Below are positions 17,323 through 29,248 of a stretch of DNA of 64,000 nucleotides, piece after piece; the first letter of the stretch is position 1, and every line of letters starts with the position of its first letter. This DNA comes from Pseudomonadota bacterium (GTDB lineage: Bacteria > Pseudomonadota > Gammaproteobacteria > Steroidobacterales > Steroidobacteraceae). The notes under the pieces were generated by a model. The model did not search any database and was not told the DNA's origin. It saw nothing but the letters and a program-made list of their open reading frames with translations. The stretch is from contig JAJYFF010000004.1 of NCBI GenBank assembly GCA_021785405.1, positions 34,720 to 98,719 on the forward strand. The letters are read 5' to 3'. The position numbers were made by a program, and so were the translations under genes.

Positions 17323-18172
17323 TCCACAGCGCGGCGGCGATCGCGAAGCCCCAGGGCAGCACCCAGTAGCCGAGGATCCCGTCGAATCGACCGACCCAGA
17401 TCGACGACAGCGTCGCCGCGTCGCGCACGGTCGCGAGTTGCAGCATCCGCAGCACGACGACCCAGCCCGCGTGCAGGCCGATCCCGACCGCGTTGTTGCC
17501 GGTCAGGATCCGCGTCATGCTGAGGATCAAGCCGACGACGAGCCACGACAGGAACGAATCGAGCACCGCCGTCGGGTGCGACAGCGGCACGAACGAGCGC
17601 GACAGCAGCACGAAGCCGCTGCGCCACGCGAGTTCGTTGGCCGGGATGCTCGCCTTCGCGAAGAAGTGCAGCACCGCGAACACCGGTGCGGTCAACAGCG
17701 CGCCCGCCCACGGGCCGGATTCGCGCTCGATCGCCGTTTGCATCGCGCCGCGCATCACCGTTTCCTCGATCAACGCGACCGCCACGCCGGAGGCCAGGCC
17801 GGTCAGGAAGATCCGCGCGAGGCTGCCCGCGGACGGCGTGAATCCGGGTGCGATCGCCCGCAGGTTCGCCTCGAGCAGGAACGCCGCGCCCAGCGCCGCG
17901 GTCGCGATGCCGACCGCGCCCCACAGCAGCGCTTGCACGACGAAGCGTCGCCGCGGCAGGCCGAAGCCGAAATCGGCGCGCTCGCGCAGATCGAGCCGGC
18001 GGCACAGCCAGACGAGCTCGCCCGCGAGCACCAACATCGCAACGCGCTCGGCGACCCGGTGGAACGCCCAGTGACCGATCCCGCCGACGAGCCAGTACGC
18101 CGGATAGGCGAGGCAGGCGCCGACCAGCAGCGCGAGCACGATCACCGCGACGAAGGCCGCGAACGCGCGCAT
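17234..18172 (-). CDS. CPBP-family intramembrane metalloprotease
   Basis: A 312-residue membrane protein with about eight hydrophobic segments. The three CPBP/Abi motifs are present: EETVMRG (the catalytic Glu-Glu pair and Arg), FAVLHFF and LHAGWV. The fold is that of CAAX prenyl proteases, but the bacterial substrates are mostly unknown. The ATG lies two bases after the hemL stop, so the two are co-transcribed. The C-terminal tail is basic and its coding sequence runs antisense into the 3' end of mpl, beyond the conserved domain. Confidence 0.85.
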   Translation of the reverse strand: MRAFAAFVAVIVLALLVGACLAYPAYWLVGGIGHWAFHRVAERVAMLVLAGELVWLCRRLDLRERADFGFGLPRRRFVVQALLWGAVGIATAALGAAFLLEANLRAIAPGFTPSAGSLARIFLTGLASGVAVALIEETVMRGAMQTAIERESGPWAGALLTAPVFAVLHFFAKASIPANELAWRSGFVLLSRSFVPLSHPTAVLDSFLSWLVVGLILSMTRILTGNNAVGIGLHAGWVVVLRMLQLATVRDAATLSSIWVGRFDGILGYWVLPWGFAIAAALWITRAFWVPFASSRAAAAPARAARRSRRYS

Positions 18173-18174
18173 CG

Positions 18175-19479
18175 CTAGGCGACCGATCCGGGAACGGGCG
18201 CCCCGTCCGCGGCGACGGCCGCGAACGCGTGCTCCGCGGCGGCGATCGTCGCGTCGAGGTCCGCGGGCGTATGGGCGGCGGAGACGAAGCCCGCCTCGAA
18301 CGCCGACGGAGCGAGGTACACCCCGGCCGCGAGCATCCGGTGGAAGAAGCGCGCGTAGCGCCGCGTGTCGCAGGCCGCGACCTTCGCGTACGAGTCGACC
18401 CGGGATTCCTCGGTGAAGAACACCCCGAACATCCCGCACACGTGATTGGCCGCGAGCGGCACGCCGGCGCGCCGCGCCGCCGCCGCGAGCCGCTCGACGA
18501 GCGCCGTGGTCGTCGCCGCGAGGCGCGCATGGAAGCCCGGCGCCGAGATCGCCTCGAGCGTCGCGAGACCCGCGGCCATCGAGACCGGATTGCCCGACAG
18601 CGTTCCAGCCTGATAGACGGGCCCGAGCGGCGCGAGCCGGCGCATCACGTCGCGCCGGCCGCCGAACGCGCCGACCGGCATGCCACCGCCGATGATCTTG
18701 CCGAGGGTCGTGAGGTCCGGTCGGATGCCGTACACGGCCTGGGCGCCGCCGAGCGCGACGCGGAATCCGGTCATCACCTCGTCGAAGATCAGCAAGGCGC
18801 CGCTGCGGTCGCACTCGGCGCGCAGCGTCTCGAGGAAGCCCGCGACCGGCGGAACGCAGCTCATGTTGCCTGCGACCGGTTCGACGATCACGCACGCGAC
18901 CGAGTCGCCGATCGCCCGGAACGCGTCGCGCACCGCGTCCGGGTCGTTGTAGGCGAGCGTGACCGTGTGCTTCGCGAGGTCCGCCGGTACGCCCGGCGAG
19001 GAGGGTACGCCGAGCGTGAGCGCGCCGGAGCCCGCCTTGATCAACAAAGAATCGGAGTGGCCGTGATAGCAGCCCTCGAATTTCACGATCGTCTCGCGTC
19101 CGGTGAAGCCGCGCGCGAGGCGGATCGCGCTCATCGTCGCCTCGGTGCCCGAACTGACGAACCGCAGCATCTCGATCGCCGGCATCGTCTCGACGACCTT
19201 GCGCGCGAGCCGCGTCTCGAGCTCCGTCGGTGCGCCGAAGCTCAATCCATCCGCGGCCGCCCGCTGCACGGCGGCGACGACCGCCGGGTACGCGTGGCCG
19301 AGGATCGCGGGGCCCCAGGAGCCGACGTAATCGATGAACTCGCGACCGTCCGCGGCGAACGCGCGCGACCCGGCCGCGCGACGGAAGAACACCGGCTCGC
19401 CGCCGACGCCGCGGAACGCGCGCACCGGTGAATTCACGCCACCGGGAATGTATTCGCAGGCTTCTTCGTACAGGCTCAC
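18175..19479 (-). CDS. hemL: Glutamate-1-semialdehyde 2,1-aminomutase
   Basis: A 434-residue PLP aminomutase forming 5-aminolevulinate for tetrapyrroles by the C5 pathway. The visible marks are [13 protein letters not shown] at the N terminus, [15 protein letters not shown], the Asp-containing [11 protein letters not shown] and the PLP lysine in [19 protein letters not shown] at 19479 is chosen because GAGGAG lies upstream and it gives the family N terminus (SLYEEA); the open frame extends further but without similarity. The CPBP gene follows after two bases. Confidence 0.95.
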   Translation of the reverse strand: MSLYEEACEYIPGGVNSPVRAFRGVGGEPVFFRRAAGSRAFAADGREFIDYVGSWGPAILGHAYPAVVAAVQRAAADGLSFGAPTELETRLARKVVETMPAIEMLRFVSSGTEATMSAIRLARGFTGRETIVKFEGCYHGHSDSLLIKAGSGALTLGVPSSPGVPADLAKHTVTLAYNDPDAVRDAFRAIGDSVACVIVEPVAGNMSCVPPVAGFLETLRAECDRSGALLIFDEVMTGFRVALGGAQAVYGIRPDLTTLGKIIGGGMPVGAFGGRRDVMRRLAPLGPVYQAGTLSGNPVSMAAGLATLEAISAPGFHARLAATTTALVERLAAAARRAGVPLAANHVCGMFGVFFTEESRVDSYAKVAACDTRRYARFFHRMLAAGVYLAPSAFEAGFVSAAHTPADLDATIAAAEHAFAAVAADGAPVPGSVA

Positions 19480-19516
19480 CGGACGTCTCCTCGCGATCGA
19501 TCGATCGCGGGGGATT

Positions 19517-20911
19517 CTAAATCGTCTCAGTGATCCGCGTCTCGCCGGCGAGCGGCGGTCGCCGCGGCAGCTCGAGCACCACCTGCAGGCCGCCGTCGGG
19601 GCGGTTGCTCGCGCGCGCGCCGCCGCCGTGCGCGCGCAGCACCTGCGCGGTGATCGCGAGACCGATGCCTTCGCCGCCGCTGTCGCGGTCGCGGGACTCC
19701 GCCACCCGGTAGAACGGCTCGAAGATGCGCGACAGGTCCGCGGGCGGGACGCCGGGGCCGCGATCGCGGATCGAGATCCGCGCGCCGTCCCCGAGCGCGT
19801 GCAGCTCGACGTCCACCGCCGCGCCCTCGGGACTGTAGCGGACCGCGTTGCGCAGCACGTTCTCGACCGCACTGCGCACGAGCTCGCGGTTCGCGGCCAC
19901 CTCGATCGGGGCGCCGACCGAGAGCTGGACCGCGCTCCGCTTCGCCGCCGCCTCGTAGTTCGCGTCGCGCACGATCTCCCCGAGCAGCTCACCGAGCTCG
20001 ACCGGCTCCAGGTCGAGGCGCGGCGAGTCGCCCTGCAAGCGCGCGAGCTTCAGCACCTGGCCGATCAACGCGTCGAGCCGCTCGATCTCGCGCTCCATCC
20101 GGTCGATCTGGCGCGCCGAATCCGGCGGCGAGCGGCGCGCGAGTGCGACCGCGACCCGCATCCTGGCGAGCGGCGACCGCAGCTCGTGCGAGATGTCGCG
20201 CAGCAATCGGGTCCGTGCCGCGCGGGTCGCGCGCAGCTGGTCGGCCATGGCGTCGAACTCGCGCGCGAGGACCGCGAGCTCGTCGCGCCGGCCGTCGAGG
20301 CCGACGCTGACGCGCACCGCGAGGTTCTCCGAGGCGAGCGCCCGTGCGCCTTCCTGCATGCGCCGGATCGGCGCCGTCAGGTGGCGCGCGAGCCAGCCGC
20401 TCGCGATCGCGCTCACGATCAACGCGATCGCGAGGACCGCCGGTGGAATGCCGGGGAGCGAGAACGCGCCGAACAGCATCGAGCGCCGCGGGACCACGAG
20501 GATCGCGTACGTGGCGCCGTCCGCGGCGACCAGCTTGGGCCAGGGGCGCATCGGTTGCAGCGCGATCCCGCGCGCGCGGTCGTGCGCGGCGAGCTGGGCG
20601 GCGCGATGGCCGTGTTGCAACCGTCGCACCGCGGGCGGGGACAGCGGGCGGCCGAGGATGTCCGCCCCGTCCGCGCCGACGATGAACAGGTCGTGTCCCG
20701 GGACGCGATGCTCGTTCGCCGCGAGCCACGCGCGCAGGTGCGCGAGTCCGCCGGTGGCGAGCGCATCGGCTGCGGCGATCGCGACCGGCGCATGCCGTTG
20801 CCACTCGTGCGACTCGAATTCCCGCGTCGCGATCGCATCGGTCACCGCGATGCTGCCGCCGGCGATGATCGCCATCGACAGCCAGAACAGCACGAAGATC
20901 CGGACGAACAT
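19517..20911 (-). CDS. CpxA-like sensor histidine kinase
   Basis: A 464-residue inner-membrane kinase. Two transmembrane helices (about 5-24 and 155-175) flank a periplasmic sensor region; HAMP, the phosphoacceptor motif [13 protein letters not shown], the N box [11 protein letters not shown] and the G boxes DRGPGVP and GEGIGLAI follow. All catalytic residues are present. It starts one base after the response regulator stop, so the two are co-translated. The [10 protein letters not shown] signature and the neighbouring Spy/CpxP-like gene indicate a CpxA-type envelope-stress sensor, but a related kinase such as RstB cannot be excluded. Confidence 0.88.
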   Translation of the reverse strand: MFVRIFVLFWLSMAIIAGGSIAVTDAIATREFESHEWQRHAPVAIAAADALATGGLAHLRAWLAANEHRVPGHDLFIVGADGADILGRPLSPPAVRRLQHGHRAAQLAAHDRARGIALQPMRPWPKLVAADGATYAILVVPRRSMLFGAFSLPGIPPAVLAIALIVSAIASGWLARHLTAPIRRMQEGARALASENLAVRVSVGLDGRRDELAVLAREFDAMADQLRATRAARTRLLRDISHELRSPLARMRVAVALARRSPPDSARQIDRMEREIERLDALIGQVLKLARLQGDSPRLDLEPVELGELLGEIVRDANYEAAAKRSAVQLSVGAPIEVAANRELVRSAVENVLRNAVRYSPEGAAVDVELHALGDGARISIRDRGPGVPPADLSRIFEPFYRVAESRDRDSGGEGIGLAITAQVLRAHGGGARASNRPDGGLQVVLELPRRPPLAGETRITETI

Positions 20912-20912
20912 C

Positions 20913-21644
20913 CTAGTCTTCCGCGACCGTCAGCATGTAGCCGGAGCCGCGCACGTTGCGGATCCCGGGGTTCGTGCGCTTCTCGAGGTCGAGCTTGCGG
21001 CGCAGGTTGCTGATGTGCGTGTCGATGCTGCGATCGTAAGGCACCAGCTTGCGGCCGAGCGCCTGCTCGGTCAGCGCTTCGCGCGAGATCACCTGTCCCG
21101 AGGAGCGCATCAGCAGCTCCAGCACGCGGAACTCCGCGCCCGTCAGCGGCACGGGCTGGCCCCCGACGCGCACCTGATGCGTTCCCGCGTGCAGCGAGAT
21201 CGGCCCCACTTCGAGCACGTCGGGCGCGCCCGGGCGCGGTACGCGCAGTGCCGAACGACGCAGGATCGCGCGCAGGCGGGCGATGAGCTCGCGCGGGTTG
21301 AACGGTTTGCCGAGATAATCGTCGGCGCCGAGTTCGAGGCCGACGATGCGGTCGACGTCGTCGCCTCGCGCGGTCAGCATCAGGATCGGCGTCGGGTGCG
21401 CCGCGCCGAGTTCGCGCAGCACGTCGAAGCCGCTCACGCTCGGCAGCATCACGTCGAGGATCACGATGTCGAAATCGCCGCCACCGAGCGCGCGCAAGGC
21501 CTCGCCGCCGTCGTGTACGCTGGTCACGTCGAATCGCTCGCCGCTCAGATACTCGGTGAGCATCTGGCACAGTTCCCGATCGTCGTCCACGAGCAGCACG
21601 CGTGCGACGCCGTTCTCGCCCGAAATCGTGCCGCTCGCATTCAT
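20913..21644 (-). CDS. CpxR-like OmpR-family response regulator
   Basis: A 243-residue regulator. The receiver domain has the acidic pair in LLVDDDRE, the phosphorylated aspartate in VILDVMLP and the lysine in GKPFNPREL. The C-terminal winged helix contains LTGAEFRVLELLM and SIDTHISNLRRKL. The ATG at 21644 begins the family domain after a short linker. It is the first gene of the regulator-kinase operon and is transcribed away from a Spy/CpxP-like gene; repeats in the shared 238-base gap resemble CpxR boxes. Confidence 0.9.
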   Translation of the reverse strand: MNASGTISGENGVARVLLVDDDRELCQMLTEYLSGERFDVTSVHDGGEALRALGGGDFDIVILDVMLPSVSGFDVLRELGAAHPTPILMLTARGDDVDRIVGLELGADDYLGKPFNPRELIARLRAILRRSALRVPRPGAPDVLEVGPISLHAGTHQVRVGGQPVPLTGAEFRVLELLMRSSGQVISREALTEQALGRKLVPYDRSIDTHISNLRRKLDLEKRTNPGIRNVRGSGYMLTVAED

Positions 21645-21731
21645 GTCGCGTCCAAACCTCCGGCGTCGCCCGACCCTCGCCCGCATACTCTGGCACAGCC
21701 CGGGCCGCCGGGAACCGAGTCCCTGGTTCGG

Positions 21732-21789
21732 ATTCACAAAACTTTGCACTGCGGCCCGCGCGTCCGGTCCGGCATTCACAGAACTTTGC
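21732..21789. promoter_or_regulatory. Two CpxR-box-like direct repeats, 42 bp apart
   Basis: ATTCACAAAACTTTGC at 21732-21747 and ATTCACAGAACTTTGC at 21774-21789 differ at one base and begin exactly 42 bases apart, about four helical turns. On the minus strand each reads GCAAA-N5-GTGAA, close to the CpxR consensus GTAAA-N5-GTAAA. A third TTCAC occurs at 21817, again 42 bases on, with the rest degenerate. They sit between the regulator gene and the Spy-like gene and probably control both. Confidence 0.6.
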
Positions 21790-21882
21790 CGATCCTTGCG
21801 CGGCCGACGACACTCGTTCACGCAGCCAGCGCCTAGACTTCCGCCCGAACGTCGAACGACCGACGCACAGGAGGATCGCAGC

Positions 21883-22551
21883 ATGCAGAACCCGAATCGT
21901 ATGGCACGAGCGGCCGGGGCGATCGCGCTCGCCGCGATGACGCTCACCGTCGCCGCGCCGCGCGCCGCGCGGGCGGCGGCGGAGGCCGCGGTACCGCCGG
22001 CACCGACGAGCGACGGCGGCGCGCCGCCGGCCGGGAGGCCGCCGATCGGCCCCGGTCCGTGGATGCCCGGCCCGTGGATGCGCGGACCGTGGAGGCACGG
22101 GGGACGGGACGCGCGCGGCGCCACCGAATGGATCGTGATCCAGCGCCCCCTCGGAGCGGGTGCGGCCCCTTGGCATCGGGCGCCGCCGTGGCGCCGGATC
22201 GCGCGCCGGCTGCAACTGACCGCGGCGCAGCGCGAGTCCGCGCGAGCGATCTGGCGCAACGGACGCGAGACGCTGCGTCGATTCGACGAGCAGATGCGCG
22301 CGAACCAGGCGCAACTGCGCGCCACCACCCCCGCGGCGCCGAACTACGCGGCGTTGCTCGCGCGCGTGAGCCACGCGAACGGCGAGCTGTTCGCGCAGCG
22401 ACTGATGCTCCACGGCGAGATGCGCGCGAAATTCTACCGCTTGCTCACGCCGGCGCAGCAGGCGACGCTCGCGCGCTGGAAAGCGCGACGGATGGCCATG
22501 CGACGCTGCGCCGGGCCCGGCCGCGACGGGGGCCCGCCGGGCGCGCGTTGA
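21883..22551 (+). CDS. Spy/CpxP-family periplasmic protein
   Basis: A 222-residue exported protein. A signal peptide (about residues 1-31, ending ARA) is followed by a Pro/Gly/Trp-rich stretch (PWMPGPWMRGPW) and a helical region with two LTxxQ-type motifs, LQLTAAQRESAR and LLTPAQQATL, the mark of Spy/CpxP chaperones. AGGAGGA precedes the ATG. The gene is divergent from the CpxAR-like pair. CpxP inhibits CpxA and Spy holds unfolded proteins; which role applies here is not shown. The Pro/Trp-rich insert is not something I know from E. coli Spy. Confidence 0.8.
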   Translation: MQNPNRMARAAGAIALAAMTLTVAAPRAARAAAEAAVPPAPTSDGGAPPAGRPPIGPGPWMPGPWMRGPWRHGGRDARGATEWIVIQRPLGAGAAPWHRAPPWRRIARRLQLTAAQRESARAIWRNGRETLRRFDEQMRANQAQLRATTPAAPNYAALLARVSHANGELFAQRLMLHGEMRAKFYRLLTPAQQATLARWKARRMAMRRCAGPGRDGGPPGAR

Positions 22552-22582
22552 GCGCGCGCCGAGCGTCGCGAGCGGTCGCCGC

Positions 22583-23356
22583 CTAGCCCGCGGCGACCGC
22601 CGTGGCGGCGCGCGCGGGCGCCTCGACCCAGTGCACGCGGGACAGGATCCGCCCGTCGGGGTCGAGTTCGAAATGGCGGAACGCCGGCGGGCGATCGTCG
22701 ATCGCGAAGCGATCGCTCGTCGGCACGAACTGCGCGCCGGTCGACGGGGTGGCGAACAGCCGCACCCGTCCCCGGCGACCGTCGAACGATTGATGGACGT
22801 GGCCCCAGGCGATGCCGCGCACGTTCGGGTGCGCGTCGACGATCCGCCAGAACTCCGCCGCATCGCGTAAGCCGATCTCGTCGAGCCAACGGCTGCCCAT
22901 CGGAACCGGTTGATGGTGCAGGCAGACGAGCGCGTGGCCGGTCGCCCCCGCGAGTTCCTCGTCCAGGCGGGCGAGCTCCGCGTCGCCGAGCCGGCCGCCG
23001 ACGTCGCCGGCGGTGGAGCTGTCGAGCATCACGATCCGCCAGGCGCCGAGCGACAGCGCGCCGCACAGCCGGAACGGGGCGGTCGCGAGCTCGCGCGCCA
23101 TCACCGCCGGGTCGTCGTGGTTGCCCGGGATGCAGAGCACCGGCTTCTCGATTGCGCGGCACGCGTCGCGCAGGCGCGCGTAGCCCGACGGGTCGTCCTG
23201 GACGAGATCGCCCGTGACCAACAGCGCCGCGTAATCCGGATAGCGCGCGAGGGCCGCATCGAGCACCACGCGCAGGCTCTCGTCGGTCGCGACGCCCCGC
23301 AGTTTTCGGTCCGCGCGGCCGTACAGATGCGGATCGGTGATCTGGAGCACGAACAT
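22583..23356 (-). CDS. cpdA: 3',5'-cyclic AMP phosphodiesterase
   Basis: A 257-residue calcineurin-like metallophosphoesterase with the metal ligands in order: ITDPHL, VTGDLVQD, PGNHDD, LHHQPVP and GHVHQSF. Length and motif spacing match CpdA, which hydrolyses cAMP and lowers CRP activity. The N terminus lacks the longer leader of E. coli CpdA. It converges on the Spy-like gene and diverges from tkt. Another small phosphoesterase substrate is possible, but CpdA is the best match. Confidence 0.88.
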   Translation of the reverse strand: MFVLQITDPHLYGRADRKLRGVATDESLRVVLDAALARYPDYAALLVTGDLVQDDPSGYARLRDACRAIEKPVLCIPGNHDDPAVMARELATAPFRLCGALSLGAWRIVMLDSSTAGDVGGRLGDAELARLDEELAGATGHALVCLHHQPVPMGSRWLDEIGLRDAAEFWRIVDAHPNVRGIAWGHVHQSFDGRRGRVRLFATPSTGAQFVPTSDRFAIDDRPPAFRHFELDPDGRILSRVHWVEAPARAATAVAAG

Positions 23357-23473
23357 GGCGAAATCCTAACAAGCCGCGCGACCGCCGACGGTGAACTGGA
23401 TCATAGGCGCGCGCGAATCCGGTGCACATAAGCCGGCGTGGCCACGCGACCGGCCGCTCGCGCCGGCTCGGCG

Positions 23474-23502
23474 TTGCTGGCGGGGGCCGCATCGGGGACA
23501 AT
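23474..23502 (+). promoter_or_regulatory. Promoter candidate for the tkt operon
   Basis: TTGCTG, a 17-base spacer and GACAAT, placing the transcription start near 23509 and leaving a leader of about 29 bases before the tkt ATG. The -10 matches four of six positions and the -35 three of six. Confidence 0.42.
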
Positions 23503-23537
23503 GGCGCCCCCGGTCACGTCACGAAACCCGAAGCCTC

Positions 23538-25571
<2,034 letters not shown>

Positions 25572-25584
25572 GGACGGGAACACG

Positions 25585-26598
25585 ATGGCAATCAAAGTGG
25601 CGATCAACGGCTACGGACGCATCGGTCGGAACATCCTGCGCGCGCTGTACGAGGCGAAGCGCACCGCCGAACTGCGCATCGTCGCGATCAACGATCTCGG
25701 CGACGCGAAGACCAACGCCCACTTGACCCAGTACGACACCGCGCACGGCCGCTTTCCGGGTCAAGTGCACGTCGACGGGGACTCGATGGTCGTCGACGGC
25801 GACCGCATCCGCGTCGTCGCCGAGCGGGATCCGACGAAGCTGCCGTGGCGCGATCTCGGGGTCGACGTCGTGCTCGAGTGCACGGGCCTGTTCACCAGCA
25901 AGGCGAAGGCCTCGGCGCACATCGCCGCGGGTGCCCGCAAGGTCGTGATCTCCGCGCCGGGCGGCGACGACGTCGATGCGACCGTCGTCTACGGCGTGAA
26001 CCACGGCGTGCTGAAATCGACGCACACGGTGATCTCGAACGCGTCCTGCACGACGAACTGCCTCGCGCCGCTCGCGAAGGTGCTGCACGACAAGATCGGG
26101 ATCGTCTCCGGCGTCATGACCACGGTGCACTCGTACACCAACGACCAGGTGCTCACCGACGTCTATCACACCGACCTGCGACGCGCGCGATCGGCGACGA
26201 TGTCGATGATCCCGACGAAGACCGGAGCCGCCGCGGCCGTCGGCCTCGTGCTGCCCGAGCTCAAAGGCAAGCTCGACGGCTTCGCGATCCGCGTGCCGAC
26301 GATCAACGTCTCGATCGTCGACCTGTCGTTCGTCGCGGCGCGCCCGACCAGCGTCGAGGAGATCCACGGGATCGTGCGCGAGGCGGCGGCCGGCTCGTTG
26401 AAGGGCGTGCTCGCGTACAACGACAAGCCGCTGGTGTCGGTCGACTTCAACCACGATCCGGCGTCCTCGACCTACGACGCGACCCTGACCAAGGTGATGC
26501 AAGGCACGCTGGTCAAGGTGTGTTCCTGGTACGACAACGAATGGGGATTCTCGAACCGCATGCTCGATACCACGATCGCCTGGTCGAAGGCGACGTGA
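25585..26598 (+). CDS. gap: Glyceraldehyde-3-phosphate dehydrogenase, type I
   Basis: A 337-residue NAD(P)-dependent enzyme. The dinucleotide fold [13 protein letters not shown] starts at residue 8, the catalytic cysteine is in [13 protein letters not shown], the partner histidine is in [10 protein letters not shown], and [12 protein letters not shown] is near the C terminus. The segment [14 protein letters not shown] has the aspartate usually linked to NAD preference. GAGGACGGG precedes the ATG. It sits between tkt and pgk and shares their transcript. Confidence 0.96.
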   Translation: MAIKVAINGYGRIGRNILRALYEAKRTAELRIVAINDLGDAKTNAHLTQYDTAHGRFPGQVHVDGDSMVVDGDRIRVVAERDPTKLPWRDLGVDVVLECTGLFTSKAKASAHIAAGARKVVISAPGGDDVDATVVYGVNHGVLKSTHTVISNASCTTNCLAPLAKVLHDKIGIVSGVMTTVHSYTNDQVLTDVYHTDLRRARSATMSMIPTKTGAAAAVGLVLPELKGKLDGFAIRVPTINVSIVDLSFVAARPTSVEEIHGIVREAAAGSLKGVLAYNDKPLVSVDFNHDPASSTYDATLTKVMQGTLVKVCSWYDNEWGFSNRMLDTTIAWSKAT

Positions 26599-26629
26599 TC
26601 GCGCTCGCGGCCGGCGGCGGAGTGCGCCC

Positions 26630-27805
26630 GTGAACGTCAAGAAGATGACGAACTGCGATCTCGCGGGGAAACGGGTGCTGATCCGCGAGGACCTGAACGT
26701 GCCGATCCAGGGCGGCGTCGTCACCAGCGACGCGAGGATCCGCGCCGCCTTGCCGACGATCCGGCTCGCACTCGAGAAGCGCGCGCGCGTGATGCTGATG
26801 TCGCACCTCGGCCGCCCGAAGGAGGGCGAGTTCAGCGAGGAGGCCTCGCTCGCGCCGGTCGCGAAGCGGCTCGGCGAGCTGCTCGGCGTGCCGATTCCGC
26901 TGAAGCGGGACTGGCTCGACGGCGTCGAGGTCGCCGAAGGGCACGCGGTGCTGCTCGAGAACGTCCGGTTCAACAAGGGCGAGAAGAAGGACTCGGACGA
27001 ACTCGCGAAGAAGATGGCCGCGCTGTGCGACATCTACGTGATGGACGCGTTCGGCACCGCGCACCGCGCCGAGGCGAGCACGCACGGCGTCGCGAAGTAT
27101 GCGCCGATCGCCTGCGCGGGGCCGCTGCTCGTCAATGAGCTCGTCGCGCTCGAGACCGCGCTCGAGAAGCCCGCGCGGCCGATGATCGCGATCGTCGCCG
27201 GTTCCAAGGTATCGACCAAGCTCACGGTGCTCGAAGCCTTGCTGGTGAAAGTCGATGGCTTGATCGTCGGCGGCGGGATCGCGAACACCTTCCTCGCGGC
27301 GCAGGGCCGCAAGGTCGGCAAGTCGCTCTACGAGCCGGAGATGCTCGACATCTGCAACCGCCTCATCGAGCAGGCGGGCAAACGCGGGATCGAGATCCCG
27401 ATGCCGAGCGACGTCGTCGTCGCGAAGGAGTTCTCGGCGACCGCCGAGGCCGACGTCAAGCCGGTCGACGCGGTCGCGGCCGACGAGATGATCCTCGACA
27501 TAGGGCCGGACACCGCCGAGCGCCTCGCGAAGATCCTGGCCGCGGCCGGCACGATCATCTGGAACGGGCCGGTCGGCGTCTTCGAGTTCGAGCAGTTCGG
27601 CGAGGGCACGCGCGCCTTGGCGAACGCGATCGCACGCAGCAAGGCGTTCTCGCTAGCGGGCGGCGGCGACACGCTCGCCGCGATCGAGAAGTATCACGTG
27701 GAGGAGAGCATCTCCTACATCTCGACCGGCGGCGGCGCGTTCCTCGAGTTCGTCGAGGGGAAGAAATTGCCCGCGGTCGAGGTCCTGGAGCAACGGGCAG
27801 GATGA
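26630..27805 (+). CDS. pgk: Phosphoglycerate kinase
   Basis: A 391-residue kinase making ATP and 3-phosphoglycerate from 1,3-bisphosphoglycerate. The substrate signature [11 protein letters not shown] is near residue 17, SHLGRPK near 60, and the nucleotide-side motifs [15 protein letters not shown] and GGGDTLAA follow in order. The start is GTG with GGAG upstream. Its TGA overlaps the ATG of pyk by four bases (ATGA), so pgk and pyk, the two substrate-level phosphorylation steps, are translationally coupled. Confidence 0.96.
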   Translation: MNVKKMTNCDLAGKRVLIREDLNVPIQGGVVTSDARIRAALPTIRLALEKRARVMLMSHLGRPKEGEFSEEASLAPVAKRLGELLGVPIPLKRDWLDGVEVAEGHAVLLENVRFNKGEKKDSDELAKKMAALCDIYVMDAFGTAHRAEASTHGVAKYAPIACAGPLLVNELVALETALEKPARPMIAIVAGSKVSTKLTVLEALLVKVDGLIVGGGIANTFLAAQGRKVGKSLYEPEMLDICNRLIEQAGKRGIEIPMPSDVVVAKEFSATAEADVKPVDAVAADEMILDIGPDTAERLAKILAAAGTIIWNGPVGVFEFEQFGEGTRALANAIARSKAFSLAGGGDTLAAIEKYHVEESISYISTGGGAFLEFVEGKKLPAVEVLEQRAG

Positions 27806-29244
27806 GCACGCTGCTGCGCCGGGCGAAGATCGTCGCGACGCTCGGTCCCGCGACGGACGACCCCACGGTCCTCGCCGGCGTGATCGCCGCCGGCGTCGAC
27901 GTCGTGCGCTTGAATTTCTCGCACGGCACGAGCGCGGATCATTCGCGCCGCGCGCAGCAGGCGAGGGACGCGGCCGCCGCGGCCGGCCGCTACATCGGCG
28001 TCCTCGGCGACCTGCAGGGCCCGAAGATCCGCATCGAGCGCTTCGCCGCCGGCCCGGTGACGCTCGCCGACGGCGCGCACTTCGTGCTCGACGCGTCGCT
28101 CGGCGCGGACGCGGGCACCGCGCAGGCGGTCGGGATCGCGTACAAGAAGCTGCCGACCGACGTGTTCGTCGGCGACGTGCTGCTGCTCAACGACGGCCAG
28201 ATCAGCCTGCAGGTCGAGCGGATCGACGGGCCGCGGATCCACACGCGCGTCCTCGTCGGCGGCGAACTCGGCAACAACAAGGGCATCAACCGGCAGGGCG
28301 GCGGGTTGTCCGCGGGCGCGCTCACCGACAAGGATCGGCAGGACATTCGTACGGCGGCCGCGATGGGCGTCGATTTCCTCGCGGTCTCCTTCGCACGCGA
28401 CGCCGCCGACGTCAACGAGGCGCGCACGCTGCTTCGCGAAGCGGGCGGTCACGCGCTGCTGGTCGCGAAGATCGAACGGGCCGAGGCGATCGAGAACCTC
28501 GCGAACCTCGTTCGCGCGAGCGACGCGGTGATGGTCGCGCGCGGCGACCTCGGCGTCGAGATGGGCTACGCCGAACTCGCCGGCCTGCAGAAGCAGATCA
28601 TCCAGGAGGCCCGGCACCAGAACCGCATCGTGATCACCGCGACCCAGATGATGGAGTCGATGATCGTGAGCCCGATTCCGACCCGCGCCGAGGTCTCCGA
28701 CGTCGCGAACGCGGTGATGGAGGGCAGCGACGCGGTGATGCTGTCCGCGGAGACGGCCTCGGGCAAGCATCCGGTCAAGGTCGTCGAGGCGATGTCGCGG
28801 ATCGTGCTCGGCGCGGAGAAGTACCAGGACACGCACGTGCGCGTGCGCCTGCGCGACAGCGGTCATTTCGAGCGTACCGACGAGGCGATCGCGGCGGCGG
28901 TGATGTACACCGCGAATCACCTGAACGTGAAGGCGATCGTCGCGCTGACCGAGTCGGGCTCGACGACGCTGTGGATGTCGCGCGTGCGCTCCGACATCCC
29001 GATCTACGCGTTCACTCGCCAGATCGAGACCCTGCGCCGCGTCACGCTCTACCGCGGCGTCTACCCGGTCGCGTACGACGTCACGCATGCGGAGCCCGAT
29101 CGACCCTACCGTTCGATCTTCCGGCAGTTGCTCGAGCTGCGCCTGGTCAGCATCGACGACCTGGTGATCCTCACGAAGGGCGAGCGCAGCGGCGTGTCCG
29201 GCGGCACGAACTCGATGCAGATCCTGCGGGTCACGGCGGAGTGA
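27802..29244 (+). CDS. pyk: Pyruvate kinase
   Basis: A 480-residue pyruvate kinase converting phosphoenolpyruvate and ADP to pyruvate and [12 protein letters not shown] opens the protein; LRNLNFSHG-type binding is seen as [10 protein letters not shown], the catalytic lysine is in [14 protein letters not shown], and the metal-binding [10 protein letters not shown] and [10 protein letters not shown] follow. The C-terminal domain is complete. Having pyruvate kinase with a PPi-PFK means glycolytic ATP yield can be raised, but the reverse direction would need other enzymes. Confidence 0.96.
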   Translation: MSTLLRRAKIVATLGPATDDPTVLAGVIAAGVDVVRLNFSHGTSADHSRRAQQARDAAAAAGRYIGVLGDLQGPKIRIERFAAGPVTLADGAHFVLDASLGADAGTAQAVGIAYKKLPTDVFVGDVLLLNDGQISLQVERIDGPRIHTRVLVGGELGNNKGINRQGGGLSAGALTDKDRQDIRTAAAMGVDFLAVSFARDAADVNEARTLLREAGGHALLVAKIERAEAIENLANLVRASDAVMVARGDLGVEMGYAELAGLQKQIIQEARHQNRIVITATQMMESMIVSPIPTRAEVSDVANAVMEGSDAVMLSAETASGKHPVKVVEAMSRIVLGAEKYQDTHVRVRLRDSGHFERTDEAIAAAVMYTANHLNVKAIVALTESGSTTLWMSRVRSDIPIYAFTRQIETLRRVTLYRGVYPVAYDVTHAEPDRPYRSIFRQLLELRLVSIDDLVILTKGERSGVSGGTNSMQILRVTAE

Positions 29245-29248
29245 GGCG

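Noticed and set aside
21691..21706. Second possible -24/-12 promoter (TGGCACAGCCCGGGCC) upstream of the Spy-like gene
   Set aside because: GG and GC are 10 bases apart, but the -12 half lacks the TT of TTGC, and GC-rich sequence makes such spacing common by chance.
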